Origin: Paguma larvata
Taxonomy: Eukaryota; Chordata; Mammalia; Carnivora; Viverridae
NCBI GenBank assembly: GCA_030068075.1
Contig: CM057836.1
Span: forward strand, 66,253,788-66,317,787
Direction of reading: 5' to 3'
DNA: 64,000 nucleotides
A program made the translations under genes and the position numbers. The stretch's first letter is position 1; each line of letters starts with the position of its first letter. A model generated the notes under the pieces. It saw only the letters and a list, made by a program, of their open reading frames with translations, made no database searches and was not told where the DNA came from. Below are positions 45,721 through 58,050 of this stretch, piece by piece.

Positions 45721-48114
45721 GGAATCAGAGGATCTCAGTGGAGAACGGTACCTTCCCTGCATTCTCATCTTTGGTTGGGATATTGGAAAAGATGAAGAAA
45801 TACTTAATAGCTGAGAAATCAACTCTAAAGCTCTTTGGGCACTGTTTTATCATTTAAAATTATTTTTGAAACATTCTTCTTTAATGCTTAAGCAAGATTC
45901 TGATATAGTATCATATTGGCAGAGGTTGTCAAGTGTCTGTCAGGTTGGCATTATAGTGTTACCCTGGGCTTTTCCACTGTCCAACTCGAAGCAATATTTA
46001 TATGAAAGATCACAGAGGCTGAATTGCAAAGCCTTTCTCATTCAGGCCTTGCTAGTGGCACTTGAATATATCAATTTCAAGCAGTCATAGGCCATGGCAA
46101 ATAGGTGGGGAAACAAAAGAAAGTCTGCATAGATCTGCTCCTCTTTGATGGAATTAAAAGTACAAAAGCAGAGTTCTTTAAAACATTTTGTAGGAGGTAT
46201 GTCCTTGCATTATAAATGATGCGTCAGTTTTAAATTGTTTATATATTTTACCTCTATAGTGATTTCCTGGTACTTGTTCATCGTTGATTACAGATTATGA
46301 ACTATTTTTAGAATTAAAGGAATTAAAATTTGAAAGAGACATATATGGCCAGCCAGCTAGTCAAAATCACTCAAAAGTGAAAGCTTGGCCCCACCCAATT
46401 TTAATGTAATCTGTCATTTCATTTAGAGAACCTCCTTTAATATGTGAAGGGATGTCTACCTCCAACTGCTTCATGCCACTTTCTCTATCACTGAGGCTAG
46501 AGAATCTGATTTTCTGTGACATTTTCAAAAAATAGTCTGATTAGCTAGTGGTAAAAGTTTGTTCTATTAAATTGGACCTTATGAGTATCTGTGGTGGGCA
46601 AATCCACCCTTGTCACTGAGTTTTAATTTCCCCATCTTTTATTCCCCTAGTGAAAGAAGGATTCCCACCCTATGGCTCTGGGGATAGCCCAACACATAAC
46701 ACCTGACACTGGATAGTTGAGCTCAACACCAGTTTATTCATCATATATTTACTGTCCAGGGCATCTGGACATCATCTGCCATGCAGGGCCACATGCAGGT
46801 TGTACTTGGTAGTAGAGTGAAATCTCGGGGCTGTTGAAAGCAGGTTGCCTGGTATTAAGAGGTTGGAGTGACTCTTGGTTTTCATACGATGATGTGAGAA
46901 AAATTCCATGAGGTGGAAGGAAACTGAAACTCATTACCTAGACAGGCATGGTCTGTAGGAGTGGAGTGAGGACAGGCACTTGTAATTAAAGCATTTGAGA
47001 ACTTGAGAGAGGAAGAAATGGAGATGGGATGGCTAATCTAAAATGGGCCATGACTTAATGGTGGAAATTGGCATGAAACCTAAGTCTTATGATCTTTACT
47101 CATATTTCACTGAATCAGATGGACTTGGGTACAAAATACATACCACTCATATATGAAAATTATGCTAGCATTGGAAGGCATTGAAAATGAATTTAAATGT
47201 ATTGGGCCTTGTGAGCATCAAGGGCCAAATAACTTGTACTCCTTCTCTTGTACTTCTGGTATTCAGAAATTAATGGAGGGGCCAGAAAAGATTGGACCAC
47301 TTTGCCTGGTATGTGTGCTTCTCAAAATTGCAGCCCATGTTTTCTTCTCTGGTCAATTTCTGGGAACATGATTGATAAGAACTTTATAGGTTTCTGAGAA
47401 CTGAAATAATTAAAAGCCTCCAAATTCTATTAGAGATTAATTTTAGATAAGAGCCAAGAAGTATTTAGGCACATTAATGGAATTTACTTTATGGAATCAA
47501 CCAGATACATATAATGTTTTCTTGATGTGTATTCATTAAAAAACAATGTAGAACATTGAAGTACAGACAATTATTGTTTTGAGAGCTCTGGATAATTAAA
47601 GAGCAATCTCAGTTTATTAGCATATAAGTTTTTAAATTCGTTTTGTCTTGGTTATTGGTTATGCTAGATCATAACACTCTTTTTTTAAAAAAAGAGTAAG
47701 GGTTAACTTAAGTCGTATGATACTTCAAGGTACCCTTCAGATGGAGAGGTACTTAGAGAATCTTTGCATTTTGACATTAGCAATAATCACTTTGTCTAGG
47801 TATTCTCTAGTCCGTAGTATTATGGCAGGACAAGCAAACGAAATACAATTACATATATAGTGTTATGTCTTCTTCTTCCTACCTTGTAAGGATTTCAGAA
47901 TCTCTTGTAATTTTATGCAAAATATTATAAGAGCAGGTCTGGCTACAAAATTTGGGGGTTTCAGTGAAAATGGAATCGTGAATGGAAACTTTTTTCAAAG
48001 AGATTTTGGAAAAAAGTGCCATCTTTAAGGTACAAAAATATACTTTTCCCTTCTCCCATGGTTTCTCTTTTGACTGGCCCTTTTTAATTTCTAAGAAAAA
48101 TGAAATAATTTTAA
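45721..48114. other. unassigned unique stretch
   Basis: About 2.4 kb with no recognisable gene or named repeat. Confidence 0.45.
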
Positions 48115-48195
48115 ATTATTGGCATGTGAATCTCGACATGGTACACCTGAAACTAATATTACATTGTATATTAACTGGAACTTAAATACAAACTT
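48115..48195 (+). mobile_element. L1 3'-tail relic (L1MA-like)
   Basis: 'catggtacacctgaaactaa' followed by 'tattacattgtatattaact' is the widely seen L1 3'UTR end. Only about 80 bp is present, next to the Tigger2 element. Confidence 0.72.
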
Positions 48196-48371
48196 GGAAA
48201 AGCCTAAAAAATTAATGGCATATATTTTACCATTCATATTTAAAGTTGACACCTGAACACAGGTTTGAACTGCACAGGTTCAGTTAAACACAGACTTTTT
48301 CCCCTGATAAATACAGTGGAGTGCTATAAAATGTCTATAAATGTATTTCCTCTTCCTTATGATCTTTTTTA

Positions 48372-51300
48372 TATTTTTAACGATTATATACATCACTAAA
48401 TGCTTTCCATGGTAGGTGCAGTCACCACATAAAATTATTACTGTTTTATTAACTATATTCCCCCTATGCTGTACTTTGTATGTCTTAACCCCCTTCCCTA
48501 TTTGCCTATCACCTCATTGCTGGTAACCATTAGTTTGTTCTCTGTGAGTCTGTTGTTCATTTTTTTTAGATTCTACATATAAGTGAAATCATATGACATT
48601 TGTCTTTGACTTATTTCATTTAGCATAATAACCTCTAGGTCAATCCATGTTGTTGCAAATGGCAAGATCTCATTCCTTCTTTATAATTGGGTGATATTTT
48701 GTATATATATACCATGTCTTCTTTACCCATTCTTTTATCAATAGACACTTAGGTTGCTTCTATATCTTGCCTATTGTAAAAAATGCTGCATATATCTTTT
48801 CAAATTAGTGTTAATAACAGGTTATTTAGCCCCAACGTCTCTGTTTCTTCCAGTTTTTTTCTTCAATTGATTTCTAGTTTTATACCATTGAGATTGGAAA
48901 AGATAATTGATGCAATTATGGTCTTCTTAAATTTACTGGCCTGTCTTGCAGAATGTTCCATGTGCCCTTTGAAAAGAAAGTGTGACTCAAAGCCACTATT
49001 TCCTTACTGGGTTTTTGCTTTATTGATCCATCCTTTAATGTAAGTGGGGTATTAAAGTCCCCTTCTATGGTTGTATTACTATCAATTTCTCCCTTTGTTA
49101 ATATTTGCTTTATGTATTTAGATGCTCCAATATTGGGTACATAGATAATTATTGTTTCTTCTTGTTGGACTGACCCATTTATCATTATGTAATGACCTTT
49201 TTTGTCTTTTGTTACAATCTTTGTTTTACTGATTCATATTTGTACTCCAGATTTTATTTTTGCTTCCATTTGATTCAAATGTTTCAATCCTTTTACTTTC
49301 CAAGTGTCGTTAGGTCTCAAGAGTCTCCAGTAGGCAACATATAGATGAGTCTTAGTTTTTTAATCCAATTAATCATCTTATGTCTTTTGATTGGAGCATT
49401 TAGACCATTTATATTTAAAGTAATTGTTGATAGGTATGTATTTATTGCCATCATGTTGTTTGCTGCTTGTTTTTGTAGTTCTTGTTCTCTTTTTTTCTTG
49501 CTCTTATGGTTTGCTGGCTTTCTTTAGTATATGCTTGGATCACTTTCTCTTTATTTTTTGTGTATTTACTGGTATTGTGCTTACCATAGGTTCATATATA
49601 ATACCCTATGTGTATAGAAGTTTACATTGAGTTGATGATCACTTAAGTTTGAACAAATTCTAAAATCACTAAATTTTTACTCTAACCTCCACTTTATGTA
49701 TGTCATATTTTACATCATTTTAATGTATCCTTTACCAATTTTTGTATATATAATTGATGTTACTATTTTGACTTCCTCACTAGTTTTGTAAACCATTGAT
49801 CTACTATCCTCACTGTATGTTTAGTTTTTTTTAGTAATTTCTTTCATAATTTTTTTCTACTTAAGGCCTTTTTTTTTCCATGTAAAGCATTCTCTTTAAT
49901 ATTTCTTATAATGCAGGTTTAGTTCATCACTCCTTAAAGTTTTCTTTGTTTAGGAAATACTTTCTCTCTACTTTCATTCTGAATGAGAAACTTGCTGGGT
50001 AGATTATTCTTGGTTGTAGGTCTTTTCCTTTCAGGATTTTGAATCTACCATGCCACTCTCCTGGCATGTAAAGTTTTGCTGAAAACTCAGCTGACAGCCT
50101 TATGAGGTTTTCCTTATATGTAACCGTTTGTCTTTGGCTTGCTGTGTTTAAGACTCCTTTGTTTTTGTTATTTTACTTATTTAGGTGTCTTGTGGTTCTC
50201 CTTGGATTCATTTTGTTTAGGGCTCACTGTGCATCCTGGACTTGGATAGGTTTCTTTCTCTAGCTAAGGGAAGTTTTCAGCTCTTATTTCTTCAGGTAAG
50301 TTTTCTGCCCTCTTGTCTCTCTGTTCTCCTTCTGGGATCCCTATGATGTGAATATTATGCTTGATGATGTTGTGGGGGGGGTCTCTTAATCTGTCCTCAT
50401 TTGTTATTCTCTTTCCTTTTGCTATTCAGCCTGGTTGCTTTTTATGACCATTACTTTGAACTCTGTCAGGCATATTGCTTATCTCTATTTCATTTATCCC
50501 TTCTCCCCCTGTGATTTTTGTCTTATTATTATTGTTTTTTCATTTGGGAGATAATCTTCTCTCTCCTCATTTTTGTCTAACTCTCCATGTTTGTTTTTAC
50601 CTATTAGGAGGTCAGCTCTATCTCCTGATCTTTAAGCAGAGGCTTTATGTAAAAATGGTTCTTCTCGTGCCCTATAGCACAATCTCCTCTGATCACCAGA
50701 ACCAAGCATTCCGTCTGTGTTCTCTTTTCGGTTTTGTGTGCCCTTCTGTTGTGACTGAGCTGTGACTGCTGGAGTCAGTCATACTGGGATGTAGGGATTG
50801 CTTTCTGTGCAGTTGGCTGAGAGGCCCAATTGCACAAACCCTGGGTGCACTTATGGGCAGGACTTGGTTCCATCTTCCCCAAGTGGTAGCAAGTTAGGTG
50901 GAGAGTGTCAGCCCTGGCTCCTGAAAGTGCCTGGTTATCTAGTCTGGAAGAAGGCAAGACAAATGATACCTACCAGCACTTCTGTTTGCAGAGAAAGTTC
51001 CTGCAGATTCTGCCCCTATCGCATTTATGCTAAAATTATCTTCATGTATATCCCAGGAACTTTGAAAATTGTTGCTCTTGAGCTGTATCTCAGGCAAAGT
51101 TATTTAGCATGTTGGCTCCTTATTGGTGGAAACTAAGTTTCTTGAGCCCTCTGGCTTTCACAAAGTTAAACCCTGATGATTTTCAAAGCTAGCTATTATG
51201 GGAACTTACCTTTCCAGTGTGGGTCCCCAGAGCTAGGAGTTTTAGGGGATGCCAGATATGGGGCCTGATCCCCTCACTCCTTCTTCCTTATTATGTCCCT

Positions 51301-51527
51301 TCTATGTGTGGATAGTCATGCCAGGGAATTGGTTCTGAGTCACAGCTTTGCCCTTCCTACCTTTTCTGATGTGGTCTTCTCTCAGTGTCTAGCTATGGAA
51401 GATTGGTTCGGCCAGTCCTCAGATCTTTTTCGGTCAGTTGTAATACATGTAGTTGTTGCCTTGGTATGTCTATGGGAGGAGGTGAGCTCATGATCCTTGT
51501 ACTCTACTATCATTCTCTGAGATATGT
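48372..51527 (-). mobile_element. old L1 (L1M-type), antisense, with internal deletion, inserted in the Tigger2
   Basis: Left end, 48440-48795: the complement of the ORF2 end and 3'UTR ('acataagtgaaatcatatga', 'ggtcaatccatgttgttgca'). About 48830-49440: the ORF2 endonuclease region in antisense, up to 'cttttgattggagcatttag' (ORF2 N-terminus). About 49440-50530: the ORF1 and inter-ORF part ('gaatgagaaacttgctgggt', 'cctggacttggataggtttc'). The remainder to 'gggaggaggtgagctcatga' is the 5'UTR. The reverse transcriptase core between the first two blocks is missing. The target-like repeat is 48354-48371 versus 51528-51546. Confidence 0.82.
48830..49440 (-). pseudogene. L1 ORF2 endonuclease-domain remnant
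   Basis: In reverse complement this part reads as an L1 APE-type endonuclease, from the N-terminal 'T-L-N-x-N-G' region near 49415 down to the segment before 'GIKLEI' near 48875. The conserved S-D-H motif at the end of the domain reads S-N-L at codons 48898-48890, so two catalytic residues are lost. Stops and frameshifts close the frame. It normally nicks target DNA for LINE retrotransposition; this copy cannot. Confidence 0.7.
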
Positions 51528-51787
51528 CCCTTAGGATTTTCTTTTAACATTTTCTTTTCTCTAGCTTACTTTATCATAAGAATACAGTATTTAATACATA
51601 TTTTGTATGTTATGTGTGTTAATCTATTGTTTATGTTTTGGTAAGGCTTCTGGTCAACAGTAGGCTATTAGTAGTTAAGTTTTTAGGGAGTCAAAAGTCG
51701 AATGTGGATTTTTTTTTTTTTTTTACTGTGTGTGTGTGGTGGGGAGTTGGCATGCCTAACTCCCATACTATTCAAGGGTCGTCTGTA

Positions 51788-54309
51788 TACTGCGCAATGC
51801 AAATTTAAATTGCAAATATAAAAGCACTTAACCTGTATGCAGAATCACCAGACTTGCACAATTCTTATTTTTTAGTTTGTGCATATGTATTTTGTTCTCA
51901 CTGTGCAAAACCAACAGTCTGTTTTTACTTCACTTCTTGGTATAAATACACTCTGTCCACACTCACCACTTACGGCTTTCTGACATGTCAGGAAGAACTT
52001 AATAGAAAAAGGACTATGGGTTTCCCTATCTTTTCTTTCTATGTCATCATTTTCAGTGTAGGTTATTGGCTAATACAGGGAAGTAGAAGAAACAAGAAAG
52101 GATACCATAGGGGTTCTGGTTAATTGTGTTTCTTAGAACACCATTGTCACCTTTCTGTATTTGGAGCAAGTTCCGGTTTTATTTGAAAGCCTGGCCTCTT
52201 GGCTTCCCTGCTTATCTGTGGTATATGTACACATTTACCTTGTCCTTGATTTGAATCTTGGCTTACCCCACACATTGTGGGTACACTGGAATCTCATAGT
52301 CCTCAGGCATTCTTTATGCAGATAGAAGGGCAGGTACAGAGGACACACCTACTTCCCATTCTTCTCTGCTCATGTTGCATTATCCCATTGGGCTTCTGTT
52401 ATAAAACACAAATGAAAAAATAAGTTACTAAGAATTCAAGATAGTGACGGTAGATGTTAGTAAGTGTGAGAATCTACAGCAGACCCTGTGTGACTGCACA
52501 GATCACATACGTATGAAGTCATCATGGGTAGGTATGTGTGTATGTATACATATTAATATTTTTGGCAAGATGATGCAGACCCTTTTTAGATTTTCAAAGG
52601 AATGTTTAACCACAAAAAATGAAAAGATAGTCTTTTAGAAGGATTATAGTTCAGATAATAAAACCTCATCATTGTTCAGGGAAGGTGGTAATTCTTATTT
52701 TTTCCTCTTTCCACAACCTAAAGAGCTGATAGAAAGCAAGTGGATTCCTGGTGCCACTCCTAATGTACTCCACAGACCCATCAAGTCTGGAACTTTCCCT
52801 CTGAAGGTTGTGCTGAAAGGAAATATGAGTATTACAATATCATAAGATATCTGAGCTAAAATATCTACCAACTCCATTTTTATATATGAGGAAAAGGGAC
52901 TCTAGAAAGGCTCACTGCTTGAGAGCTTGTGACTGTTTAAAAGCTCGTCCTGACCACTGTCCTTTAGGACTATAAAGCTAGAGAAGGGAGCTCTAGGATG
53001 GCCAAAGGAAAGCTGAGGCTCTTAAATTTTTGAAAATAATGCTTTTGGCAAAAGCAGTCGCTGTTCAGTGATGAGTAACATCTTGGGTTACATGTGGCTG
53101 GCAAAATAAATTGCCTGCATCCTGTCTCATCACCTCTGTTAGGCATTGATATCACACAGTGTAAAAATGGGTGTTTTATGCAGGGAAAGGACACTAACAT
53201 TTGTGTGCACCATTCCGGAGTCTTTGCTGCTGGTGGATGCTGTGATAATTACACACAAATATTCATTCAGTCTGCCAACCATTTCTTTGTAATTGACAGT
53301 TTCTGACTCCTGGGCTCACTGGAGAATTGTACACTTGGTGCAGCCCAATAAAAGCTAGGAACGGGTTTGTATACATTGCTCTGTCAGGCAGACACAGTTC
53401 TGGGATGTTGGAGTCGTTCATTACAGCCTTTGCCGCATCATCCCACACAACTCCAGCCAGGATTCAGTTGCATGAAGAATTGCTTTCAAGCTTTTAAAGT
53501 AAGATGGTTTGTACTCTGAGATAAAAACTGGGGGATTTATGATGGTAGCAATATTTTTCTTACCCACTTAGCAGTGTGGAGATTAAAAAAAATTACTAGT
53601 CAATATTCATAGGCTGAAACAAATAATTTGCCTCTTTGATTTTGCCCAATGGTAATTGAAATGAATTTGAGAGAAACACTATAGTAACAGTAGGTGGCAA
53701 GATGCAAATAGCTTCTATCTCTGAAACAGGGAAGGCAAGGTTGAGAATATTTAGAGGTTAATTCTTCCCTCTTAAGTTTCAAACTCAGTGTCAGAAACAG
53801 TCAACATAATGTATCATTGCTATTCAACAAATGAAGCAGTCCCTGTTTATAATAAAGGCATATGGTAATTTAGAAACATCAAAACACATGCTATAAACAT
53901 TCTGGAACTAAAATATTTGTCTAAAACCTTGACTGATCACTTGCATTTTATATGCTTTATCAAATATTCCTTTTCCTTATGTGTCAGAAAATAAAGGCAA
54001 AGGCTACAAATGAGTAGATGCCTACAGTGGCAGGGAAAGAGAAAGATGACTGACACACTGAGATACATAATTCTGTGTATGCACAGCTTCCTGCCTCCTT
54101 AAATACTGGGTGAATGAAAACTCTAAGGTACTTACAGGTGTCTAATGTTATGATAAGAACTGTATCCCTTGGTTAATTTTTCAATGCCATTTCTTCAACT
54201 GCATCTAGCTCAATTAAAAGATCCAGGAATTACTGGCAATAACTTTTTATTTATAGGGCTTGTCATTTCTACTCTACTTTTGTTCTAAACTTCCAAGTAC
54301 CCCTTTGAT
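51788..54309. other. unassigned unique stretch
   Basis: About 2.5 kb with no named repeat or gene. The 53050-53460 part has complex, non-repetitive composition, discussed as a possible conserved element. Confidence 0.4.
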
Positions 54310-54524
54310 ATATAGCATAGTGGATAAGAGCATTCCTCATAGAGACTAGGAGATCTGCATGAACTCCTGTACTCTCTTCCTCTTTCTCAGCACCAGAGTC
54401 TCATCTGTAAAAGGGTGTTAATAAATCATACCTCACAAGACTACTATGAACATTACATGAGTGAATATATCCTCTGGACTCTGCTTCACATTATGCTTCA
54501 GCAGCTAAAATTATAGTAATAACA
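54310..54524 (+). repeat. MIR relic, interrupted at its 3' end by a SINE
   Basis: 'atagcatagtggataagagc' is the MIR head. It is followed by 'gtctcatctgtaaaagggtg' and 'gaacattacatgagtgaata' from the core and 3' part. Confidence 0.8.
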
Positions 54525-54696
54525 GGGGTGACTGGGTGGCTCAGTTGGTTAAGTGTCTGACTTTGGGCTAGGTTATGACCTTGCCATTCCTGAGTTCAAG
54601 CCCTGCCTTGGGCTCTGTGCTGACAGTTCAGAGCCTGAAACCTGTTTCATATTCTGTGTCTACCTCTCTTTCTCTCTCAAAAATAAACATTAAAAT
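54525..54696 (+). mobile_element. felid tRNA-derived SINE (SINEC/CAN type) with 18-bp TSD
   Basis: A sense copy: head 'ggggtgactgggtggctcag', B-box region 'gagttcaagccctgccttg', 'ctgtgctgacagttcagagc', and the tail 'ctcaaaaataaacatt'. The direct repeat at 54507-54524 (aaaattatagtaataaca) recurs at 54697-54714 with one difference. Confidence 0.96.
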
Positions 54697-54714
54697 AAAA
54701 TTGTAGTAATAACA

Positions 54715-55064
54715 AACAAAAGGCAAATTTTCATTTAAAAAATTGTTAACTTTTTAAAAATTTTTTCCAAAGCTTTCAATTTGGCCTACTCTATATTTGG
54801 TTGCTTTACTTTATAACTTCAGTGTATCTCCTGCTACTTCTGAAATTGGCCCTTGGCTTATCTTCACCCATTATTATATTTCTGCTTCCTTTCCTCGATA
54901 GGGGAACCCTTTTCCCTTCACCTCAGATATTACATGATTTTGTTTAGTCCAATTCGAAATGGTGCCCTTCTGTGAGTCTGCACGCACGAGTTGGCATGAC
55001 CAATTATGGCTTTTTGTTCCCTAAACACTTTCTTATGTGTTTCATTTGTTTTGGCTTTCTGATA
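54715..55064. other. unassigned AT-rich sequence
   Basis: Nothing recognised. Confidence 0.5.
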
Positions 55065-55195
55065 TTTGCATATGTAGATTGTAAGTTTCAAAGTGCTACT
55101 ATTTTCTACTATCATAACTGTTAAAATAGATACTCAGCACTATCTTCTATCCATACACATATAAATATGGTGCTTAATAAATGCTTGTTCAATAG
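55065..55195 (+). repeat. L2 LINE 3'-end relic, sense
   Basis: 'tgtagattgtaagtttcaaa', 'gatactcagcactatcttc' and 'gtgcttaataaatgcttgtt' are the L2 3' terminus. Confidence 0.72.
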
Positions 55196-55300
55196 TATAA
55201 CTTCAGTATGCCTCATCTGGAAGTTAGAATAAAATAATTTACATTTGGCAATCTTTAACACAAGACCTCTCAGGTAGTAGGTGTTCAAAAACACTGCACT
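55196..55300 (+). repeat. MIR 3'-part relic, sense
   Basis: 'agtatgcctcatctggaagt' and 'cctctcaggtagtaggtgtt' resemble the second half of MIR. Confidence 0.5.
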
Positions 55301-55430
55301 AAATTCAAAAGCTACTGATACCCAATTAGCAGAATTTTTCCCTAAGACTCTATTGGCTCTTAAAGAGACAAAGCACAACCCTACCAAATGACTTAGTGAG
55401 ATCCTAAGGAGAAATGGCTTTCCCACAATA

Positions 55431-55743
55431 CAGTTGACCCTTGGACAATGCAGGGTTTAGGGGTGTCAATCCCCCACACAGTTAAAAATATGTAACTACT
55501 AATAGCCTACTGTTGACCAGAAGCCTTATCCATAAGATTATCCATAACATTAATGATTAATTAACACATATTTTGTATATATATTAAGCATATACCATAT
55601 TCTTAAAGTAACCTAGAGAAAATGTTATTAAGAAAATCATAAGGAAGAGAGAATATATTTATGGTACAATACTGTGTTTATCAGAAAAAAATCCATGTAC
55701 ACCTGGACCTGCACAGTTCAAACCCATGTTGTTCAAGGGTAAA
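55431..55743 (-). mobile_element. Tigger2-type DNA transposon MITE, complete, opposite orientation to the 48-kb copy
   Basis: It begins 'cagttgacccttggacaatg' after a TA and ends 'cccatgttgttcaagggtaa', giving imperfect terminal inverted repeats. Inside are 'ctactgttgaccagaagcc', 'ttaacacatattttgtatat' and 'tgttattaagaaaatcataa', the internally deleted Tigger2 form. No transposase is encoded. Confidence 0.9.
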
Positions 55744-55974
55744 TTTTAATATGTAGTATTAGTCAAACCACTCCTCCCGGACCAGTATGATTTTAAAGAT
55801 GTAACATCAAAGCAAAGAAGTTCTTTCCTGAACTTCACTGTAACATTTCGCCTTCTGTGGAGGCTCCTTGACTAGAACCAATTTTCCATTTTATTTTTCT
55901 AATTATTTGCATGGGACAATTCATTTTTGTACTATGTATAGTTCCTATTTCTTACTTTTATGTTTTGAATTCCC
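55744..55974. other. unassigned sequence
   Basis: Nothing recognised. Confidence 0.5.
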
Positions 55975-56390
55975 TGGGGTGTGGGTGGGGAGAGGCTGCC
56001 CCTCATAGTGTTTGCCAACTTTTAGAGATAGCAAAAGGCTCAGTCTAAAGCATGCCTTTGATAAGCAAACTAATGGATACAGAGCCCTACCTCCTTTACC
56101 TGGCTGGTAACCCAGGAAACATTATTCCTCCCTCTGCTTTAATCATCCCAGGACTGGGTACCAGACAGACACTACACCTATGGATCAGATCCTTCAGAAA
56201 TTATTCATTATAACCAATGTTGATTGGTTTCCTCTGCCTCAACTTTCCTAAGGAAACTCCAGTAAAGACAGTGGCCTAGGTTCTCCCCTTCATCTTGCCC
56301 CTAAGACCTGCAGGTATAACACACTTGGTTTTTCCAGAGCCTCTCCTGTATCTTTTCTTGTGGTCATGCCTGACTGAGCACCACAAAAAT
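55975..56390 (+). mobile_element. possible old ERV LTR
   Basis: 'ctttaatcatcccaggactg', 'ggtaccagacagacactac', 'aaggaaactccagtaaagac' and 'cttttcttgtggtcatgcct' have the layout of a class III-type LTR with a polyadenylation-like AGTAAA. No internal retroviral sequence is visible. The assignment is tentative. Confidence 0.4.
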
Positions 56391-57539
56391 GAACACAGAA
56401 CAATTTCTAGTGGACAATTAACAAAAATGCTCTTTAAAAATAAATACAGACTTTGCTTTAGGTAAATGTGACATCGGAGAATAATAGTTGTATGACAACA
56501 TATGATCAGTACAGTAATAGAAGCATATTCAAATAAGGGAGATTCACTCCAGTCTGGGTAAAATCTAAAGAAGGTTTCTTGGAAGAAGTGATAGGCTGAG
56601 TTCATAAGCTTGGGAAAGGATAATTCAGATACAGACAACACAGTATTAAAAGCAAGGAAAATGAAAGAATGCTTGGGTTGTATAAAGTGATGGAGGAAGA
56701 GGACATTATGTAGAGAGCAAAGGACTCGTTCAAGGCTTTTCTGCTTTTTTTATGTCTTGCTAAGAAAATGTATTTTTATATTATCCTCAATTTTCATAGA
56801 AGATAGTGTTCACATGGAAAGGAAAAAAAATCCCCTGGGAATAGAAATGATTACTAATACACTAGCTACATGTTACCCCTTTTCCCAGCTCTCAAAAATA
56901 TTAAAATAAAAATGGGCTAAGCAAAAACAATATTGGAGAATTATTCTAGTATCTTCTTTATTATATAAAACATGCATATCATTCAAAAGTTTTGTTATTA
57001 GCAACAAAAAATGACATATTTATCATGATATAGTTGCATCTTGACATGTAGTTTGAGAATCTATGGAAAAGAACATGGTTTGGGAAAACACTGAACATGG
57101 GATATCAACTAGACAATAGTTGCAGTTGTCCAATTGGTATCTTATGAATGATAATGGGAATGAAGGCAGAAAAAGATCAAATAGATCAGGAGACCAAATT
57201 GTCTAGTAGGTTGAAGGAGAAGAATGAAATCACAGTAGATAAAAGGCTTTTGCCACTGTATGGATGATGAAATCATTGTTATTTGAGAAATTAAATATGA
57301 GCTTTCATAAACACTGCTCAGAAACACCTTCAGAGATGCAGATTCTTATCATATTTTTAATCTATTATCCCTCCTGTTTGCCTTTGCTTTTGTGATGATA
57401 ACACAACTCCTACAGCTTCATATAATATGTTTCTTTTCAAAGCAAGAAGGCAAAAAAAAGGTTAGGAATTCATATCTGGCAGCTTAAAATATTATCTCTG
57501 AAATAAATTATAGGGCACAGATATTAAATATCTATGTGA
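56391..57539. other. unassigned AT-rich sequence
   Basis: Nothing recognised. The 121-codon antisense frame at 56276-56641 straddles the LTR-like region and shows no domain. Confidence 0.45.
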
Positions 57540-58050
57540 CTATTTAGGTTTCTCAGAATAGTTTTGGGATAGAGAATGATATTAGTGATTAGAGGTATGG
57601 GAGTAGAAGCCACCAACTAGAGAAAGATTCTGGAGACAAAAGATAGAATTGAGAGATCAATAGGGTATACCAGTGTATAAAGTACTTGATTAAGAAGAGA
57701 ACCCGGGTTTGGAGAAGAAGGAACAACAGTGAAAGAAATGGAAGATGAACTAGAAGAAAGTGCTATCAAGGATCTAAGGGGAAATACCCTAGTACTAAAT
57801 GGTCAAGAGTATCATAGGCTACACAAAGGAGGAAACAGGAGACTGAGCAGAGCTATGTGATAGTAAGATTGACTTCAGTAGCTTTTGTAAGAACTGTTTT
57901 CATGAAGTCTGAAAACAGTTGCTAGTATACTGAGTCATGAATCAGAAGTGTTAAATAAATATGAGTGTGCACAACAATCTCTAAAAGTTTGGTAGTGAAG
58001 GGAAAAGAAAAGTTCAGAAGTAACATGGAAGAGATCAAAATTGGGAGGCT
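57540..58050 (-). repeat. L2 LINE reverse-transcriptase relic, antisense
   Basis: In reverse complement, codons at 57819-57799 read A-Y-D-T-L-D-H. This matches the RT motif A of L2/CR1 elements (A-F-D-T-V-D-H), including the catalytic aspartate position. The flanking text ('ttgtaagaactgttttcatg', 'gtagtgaagggaaaagaaaa') also follows antisense L2. Stops close all frames. It is a very old, inactive copy. Confidence 0.72.

Larger units (their letters stand above)
48244..51786 (+). mobile_element. Tigger2-type DNA transposon, split by an L1
   Basis: Left part, 48244-48371: 'aggtttgaactgcacaggtt', 'gataaatacagtgga' and 'cctcttccttatgatc' follow the Tigger2 5' end (Tc1/mariner, pogo group). Right part, 51528-51786: 'cattttcttttctctagc', 'atcataagaatacagta', 'cttctggtcaacagtaggct', 'ggagtcaaaagtcgaatgtg' and the terminal 'attcaagggtcgtctg'. 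The two parts join to one internally deleted (transposase-less) Tigger2. The intervening 3.1 kb is an antisense L1. Confidence 0.85.
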
